A DNA stretch of 64,000 nucleotides. Source: Biscogniauxia marginata (lineage: Eukaryota > Ascomycota > Sordariomycetes > Xylariales > Xylariaceae). Below the pieces are notes generated by a model. That model searched no databases, had not been told where the DNA came from, and saw only the letters and a list, made by a program, of their open reading frames with translations. Made by a program: the position numbers and the translations under genes. Every line of letters starts with the position of its first letter. The first letter of the stretch is position 1. This document shows, piece after piece, positions 58,646 to 64,000 of the stretch. Location of the stretch: the NCBI GenBank assembly GCA_022695795.1, contig MU404096.1, positions 1 through 64,000 on the forward strand. The letters are read 5' to 3'.

Positions 58646-61600
58646 TGTTGGTTGGCATGTGAAAATGAATACCCGGTTTTCTGTTTTCTCCCCCCCCCCA
58701 AAATAATGTTGCCAAGAACCCGTCCGGGTATAGTGAATATAGATATGCACGGGTGTAGCATCGGGCTTTATAGTAAGTTGCCCATTAGTTTGTACCGATG
58801 TTCGACTAGAAGTCTAGACCTTTTGCTGAGCGGCTATAGTCAAGAGTTCTAGTCGAGAAATTTTAGTACTGGTCAATGTATTTAACAATAACGGCTCGAA
58901 AAGTTCACATCTTTTCGAATTTGCGCGAGTTTAGCTTAGAGAACGTTTCTGAAAACTATGTCCTTACAAACAATAGTCAATGTCCACTTCAAAAAGTAAG
59001 GATTTATGATGAATATCTCCATTCATACTTATAACTATAGCAAGCCTACTCACTATCTAGTATTTCCCCACTTTGATCTGGGCACCACGAGATATTGATT
59101 TGTCTAGAGGAGCGTTAATGCTGAAGTAAGAGGCATTGACGTTTGTATAACATATTCATAGTATCTGGAGTTTATAGTATCCAGAGCGTATGTACTGGTC
59201 TGACCCGAGAAAGCCGTTAAGGAGGAAGTGAGAGAGCCCTATTTCTGCATCCTCTTTATGATCGTGTCCAAATTGCTACATGTACTTACTATAGTGCTTG
59301 TTACAACACTATAATCTTGGTGAGACAGCATTCTAAGACATTTGGTGGGGGTTGTGTATGGTTTATATTCCGGGACCAGTCCACGGTACATTACATGACC
59401 CATAATGGGTGACCTTTGGGAGCCTCAGGCATACAGACGTTTGTGCTTGGCAAGTTTTATACTATTATTTTTTTTCCCCATGCGACAACACCACAATTGA
59501 TATCCTGCCCCTCTTTTCGCCCCCAATCTCTTCAACATATATCTCTTTGTTTGTTACCTGGTCACCATCCCATCAATGTCGGATCATGACTTCCTCAATG
59601 GACTATGTCTGGACTAGACGCCATTCACATACTATGATTCATCCCCTATAATATTCATTAACCTAAGAAACATCTAATACGAGGCCAATATTGACCGGAG
59701 CCTTTCTCACTCTTGCCTTGCCAGTTGTCCACACGCTCTTTGTTTCATTATACCCATTCAGCTCCTGCAGATCAATTGAAGCAAGACAATAAGTAAAGAG
59801 TGCCCGATCCGCCTGAATTGAACTGGAATAGGTTCATGTCTTGGTCCACGGACCAACACCAAGATATTTACCATCAAATTCCAGATCTCGGGGATTTGGG
59901 CCTGAGCTTCCTCTATCTAGACAATAGAGGCTTACAAGTCCAAGAATACTACCTGGTTTCCTCCAATATGAATTCCAGCTTTGTTTCTTTTTTTTCTTTT
60001 CTTTTTTTTTCCTGTTTATATTTTCAAATTCCTGGCTCATCTGAGCTTTCGGTGAAGCAGAGAATTTATGGCGCGATGACTAGTGTTACCGGTGGATGAG
60101 GCGGTTTGAAATATATAGAGCCCCTTCACTTTGCAACTCTAGTCTCCTGCTTGGGACTACCGCAAATACTGCATTATGGATCTGGCTGTTATGGGAAGAC
60201 CCAAAACCATTGTCTCTGGCCTTCGAACGCTTTACCACTAAAACCATATATATAGCAAGCCGCAATGATGGCCCATTGTGCAAAAGACGAATCGGATTTC
60301 GTAATATTCCACCAGCCTACGCGAGTATCCCGATGGACACCTGGTCGATTCTAGGTGAAGGCCGACATAAAGACAAGAAAGACTCCTCGGTAGGGGCTGA
60401 ATGGCAGCTATGGCTTAGAAGGAGTTGGAGGTGGGCCACGAGCCTATGTGAGATGCGTATGGAGGACAAGGAGCTGATGGGCGGGAGCCTATGGATGACA
60501 TTGAAATAAAGTGTCATTGAACCAAATATTGTCCTGATACAACAAGAGGCTTCTGGAAACTCAAGGTGGTGTTTTTTTCGTGTCGATACAACTCCGAGAC
60601 CTTATGGGCTACAAGACCAATAGGAGTTAAGTGCCTGGCCAATACCCTTTCACGAAAAATGACATGAATCTAAAGGCACCACTGTGGAAACTCGGAGTTG
60701 CCTCGAGATTCTGAGACTGTTCTCGGCACTCTCTTTGCCTTCGCGTTTATTATAAGGCTTGAGATGCAGGGGGCTAAATCGACGTTCAAGACTCGGGGTC
60801 TGACCTGTAGGTGTTGGACCTTGTTACTGACGGGAGAAGAAAATAATATCTTCGGCTAAGGTTGGGTCGGTATCGATGCTAAGATCTTGAGTTTTGACTG
60901 AAGGTCACAATCCAAGTACCTGCCGCGATAAATCCCTCCCAATTCTGACTGGTGAATTTAATAAGGAAGTCCTTCCATCACAGTCTTGACCTCCCCGATT
61001 TAGGCATCACTCTTACCAACAAGAAAGAAAAACAATTGACGCTGTTTCATGCTTCCATAACTGGAGTTACTGTTAATGCAACCTCCCAGCACCCGATCAC
61101 TATCCACCGAACCGAGCCTACATTCGTATTCGATTCTCTGGTTGCAATCTAAAACTCACCGGCACCCCCCCCCTTTACTGGTAAGCCTTATTTATTACCC
61201 TCCCATTTTCCACACCCCCCCCTTTGAGTACGTACCACGCCCCCATACTCCTACTCGCCTCGCCATACGCTTGAAGTATTACCTTACGTTGTGTCACTGT
61301 GCCTCATGAGAGATTTCGCATGTGGATAGTATGATTTGCTAAAAAATATTCGAGTTGTTTTGTCTTGTTTACACCCTGCCCTTCGACGAAAGCCCAATCT
61401 TAACCCCCCACCCCAAGCTATTCTAGGAGTACACACCTATCTACATTCGTCTACACTCCCTATTTTTGTCCCTCGCTATCGTGTGCATATGCATTTCCAT
61501 CCCCATTACCGCATAACCAGCTTTTCTTCCCATGTCGTTGTTCTCCACAGACAGGACACGCTCGGCTTGGTGCTACATAGAGGACGATTGCCATCTCTTC

Positions 61601-61677
61601 TGTGTAGGCCTATCGATCAAGAGCGTGTCAGACTTTTGTTGATCTGATTCACTGACGTGCATCTTAGATAGTGCACG
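58646..61677. other. AT-rich region of about 3 kb without a supportable gene
   Basis: Contains T-rich tracts (about 59,460 and 59,990) and C-rich leader-like sequence from about 61,160, likely the promoter and 5' leader of the zinc-finger gene. The ORF at 60,096-60,509 (137 codons, Trp/Arg-rich) has no recognisable motif. Confidence 0.5.
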
Positions 61678-63954
61678 ATGGATGTCCATCAGTTCCATTG
61701 GCCAGATGTCCAATTCCTAAACACAGGGACTCCGTATGAGCAGGCATCGGATTTCCAGATGCCAACACACGACTATAATGCGATAGGGCCTTGGGACCAC
61801 CAGGGCAATGTCACCGAGATGCAGCCTGGTGAGATGGGCTGGAGCCTTTACGACAGTCCTGGTCAGGCGCCGTCCAATCTGAGCCCGTTTCCAAATGGAC
61901 CCCCTGCAACGACAGCACACCACCAAAGTAGCACCATCCATGGAGATTCGGGATACATGAATCACCAACCTGCTGATGTAATAGATGGGGTCCCCACGCC
62001 GCCGAGCTATGGACCAACAGATGCTATGAATGCGTACTTAAGCGAGCCTCCTACGATCCAGAGCACTGCTTACGAGCAAGCAGCTCTAGCTAGCCAGGCT
62101 GAAGCTACCGGAGGGCCGGGCGAACGAGATGTATCATCTGGTGAGTCATCTGAAGCCTCTCTGCCTGGTCTGGAGATCCCCTGGTCACCCCGCCCCGTGG
62201 CCGATATCAGTCATGTCGGCCTAGGATGTACTAATATAAAAGAGTAACAGGTCCCCGAGACAGATCGCGACTAGACGCTGCCCATTTGGAAGACGATAAT
62301 TGGACATATGCTGTTGAGGTTTGGCCCGCTTTTGATGATTGTGAGTCTTCTCCCCGACCCTTTATTCTCCGGGTGATCCAGTTTCTTGCCCCCTTCGGCC
62401 TACGGGGTCATACAAATATACTTGTACACAACCTGGACGAGATGCCTAGACGGTGTATCCTCGGCAGTGACTTAGAATTCTATATTTAGAACGACAGGGC
62501 AGTGGGGGCAAGGGCAACCACGTCATACAATGACAAAGCAGTAGTGGCTAAGCAGGGCATGGGCTAGCACCACTGTGGCTTAGCGCCGCGGTGGCTGAGG
62601 GTACCTCGCAGTGGCGTTGGCGAATGATTGCGTCTCTTCTTGCGCATTGCAACCGAAGATCTCAGGCTGCTAATAATTGCACTGTCGCAGGCGCAGAGAG
62701 GCACGTTGTACAGCACGTCTACGCAGTGCAACGAGCTCTGAACAAGAAACCCCTTGACTACGACTTAAGCATCACGGCCCCCGTCGAGGACTGCCGCGAC
62801 ATCTGTCGGCGCTATACCCTGCCGCGGCGTTTTCGGGACAACGACCGCGTCCGTCTCGAATTCCTCCAAGTATTCAGCACCAACAAGGGTTACAACCAAG
62901 GCCTTCCCAACTATCGCTTCAAGATGAGCGTTGTCTACGAGAACCGCAACTTTCTCCCCTCCAACCCATACCCTCCCAACGTCGGCACTAGCGATCATGG
63001 CGACGACGCAGACGCCGCCTCGTCCCGTTACTCGCCCAATCCCATGCAGGTTCTCGTTCACTTCAACCAGCTTCATTCTCGCGACGATCCGACTCTGATA
63101 CCACCGTCTCCCGAATCTCCGCATAACCTTCTAGCCCCGCCGACTCCGCCGGACGGCCTGCCAAGTGTGAATCGTGTTAAGGCTGAATCAGAAGGTCCGA
63201 ATCTTCCTCCGCGCATGAAGCCGATCCCGAAACCTGACCGCGAGGTGATGAAAAATCGAGATGGGAAATATTGCTGTACTTGGCCGAACTGCACGGACGA
63301 AGTTAGGGAATTTGGTCGGAAGTGTGAATGGAGGTAAGCAAGCATATTTCGCTCCCGGAGTCCACACAAGTTACTCATTATATCTATAGCAAGCACATGG
63401 ACAAGCACGACCGCCCGTATAAATGTCCTTCCGGAGGCTGTGAGAAGCTTCCCGGTTTCACATACTCTGGCGGGCTTCTGCGACACGAGCGCGAAGTTCA
63501 TGGCAAACACGGCGGCCCGAAGAACCCCCTCAACTGTCCTCACGTCAACTGCAAGCGACACACCGGAAAGGGGTTCTCCCGCCTGGAAAACCTCAACGAA
63601 CACCTTAGGAGGGTCCACACTGCGGACGTGCCTGCGTCTACTGTCTCTACTATCGAGGAGCCCGAAGACGGCACCAGCGTGGCTGCTAGCCCGAAGCTCG
63701 GTGAGAAGCGCAAGCCCGACGATGATCTCCGCGACGAGGTCAAGCGCCTGCAGGTGGAGAACCAGGACTTGAGAAGCCAGGTCGAGGCGCAGAAGCGTCA
63801 GCAGATGGCCATGATGCAGCAGATGCAGGAGCTGCAGGAAACCCTGCATAACTTCACAAATGCAGAACGGACTCAGAATCGATTTACTAGTGGTTCGCCC
63901 GCAGCCGCCCCCGTGACGGAAAATGGCGAACAGCAGGTTTCTCAGTCTTTCTGA
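61678..63954 (+). CDS. C2H2 zinc-finger transcription regulator
   Basis: Four exons are read from splice signals: 61678-62140, 62251-62340, 62691-63333 and 63390-63954, giving 586 residues. Introns begin GTGAGT, GTGAGT and GTAAGC. The joins keep frame (SSG-PRDRSRLD, FDDC-AERHVVQ, CEWS-KHMDKH). The first ~240 residues are acidic/Pro/Gln-rich, a likely activation region. The zinc region is at about 377-475: CCTWPNC...KCEWSKHMDKH, then YKCPSGGCEK...SGGLLRHEREVH and LNCPHVNC...RLENLNEHLRRVH, i.e. three C2H2-type fingers with long, irregular spacing between Cys pairs and His pairs. A Gln/Met-rich coiled coil follows at about 511-554 (LQVENQDLRSQVEAQKRQQM). Family knowledge: nuclear DNA-binding regulators of this layout are widespread in Pezizomycotina, and targets cannot be predicted. 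Intron 2 (350 nt) is long for this gene. Confidence 0.85.
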
Positions 63955-64000
63955 CCTCCCCCTCCGCCTCCCTCCCCTCCCTTTTTTTTTCTTTTGTTTT

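Noticed and set aside
57677..58750. Antisense ORF of 357 codons over the glyoxalase-fold gene
   Set aside because: Shadow of a GC-rich gene. The sense frame has the recognisable fold motifs.
60096..60509. Plus-strand ORF of 137 codons
   Set aside because: Trp/Arg-rich with no motif, in AT-rich spacer DNA.

Overview
The window looks like nuclear DNA of a filamentous ascomycete (Pezizomycotina, probably Sordariomycetes). Genes are moderately GC-rich and separated by pyrimidine-rich leaders. Introns are short, mostly 50-140 nt, with GT-AG ends and CTRAC/CTAAC-like branch sites. Several gene families are fungal (Uds1 septation protein, MARVEL-type membrane proteins, Bud2/Cla2-type RasGAP, UncA-type kinesin-3). 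Intergenic DNA is full of TAGGTA/TACCTA strings. I see no tRNA, rRNA, CRISPR array or intact transposon.

Layout from left to right: a long leader region; a single-exon RasGAP (2713-6534, +); a four-helix MARVEL-like protein (9311-9916, +); a SIS sugar-phosphate isomerase-like protein (10953-12188, -); a claudin/SUR7-like four-helix protein (14337-15372, +, three exons); a WKF-domain protein (15971-17245, -); a broken, extremely intron-rich adenylosuccinate synthetase copy (18598-21465, -); the 20S proteasome alpha-1 subunit (22024-23151, +, five exons); an accessory stretch (23.2-27.9 kb) with an unrecognised spliced gene, a 23-bp tandem repeat and a decayed reading frame; a RING/ankyrin-like protein (27927-28715, +); a Uds1 septation protein (32876-35202, -, four exons); about 8 kb without a supportable gene; leukotriene-A4-hydrolase-type aminopeptidase (43479-45593, +, four exons); kinesin-3 (46928-52305, +, two exons); a small hydrophobic protein (53798-54058, -); an accessory stretch (54.1-57.6 kb) holding a gene broken by an assembly gap and a gene relic; a glyoxalase-fold protein (57659-58645, +); a gene-poor AT-rich stretch; and a C2H2 zinc-finger regulator (61678-63954, +, four exons).

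The intact genes are mostly housekeeping: Ras signalling and polarity, septation, long-range microtubule transport, protein turnover and peptide trimming. They do not form an operon-like unit or a biosynthetic cluster. I found no convincing new multi-gene system. The most unusual items are (1) the adenylosuccinate synthetase copy, with about 20 exons including an apparent 5-nt micro-exon and several lesions, and (2) an ungapped low-identity duplicate of about 93 bp on the two sides of the 10-N gap, which reads as an assembly artefact. Exon borders come from reading splice signals and family similarity by eye, and no alignment or transcript was available.
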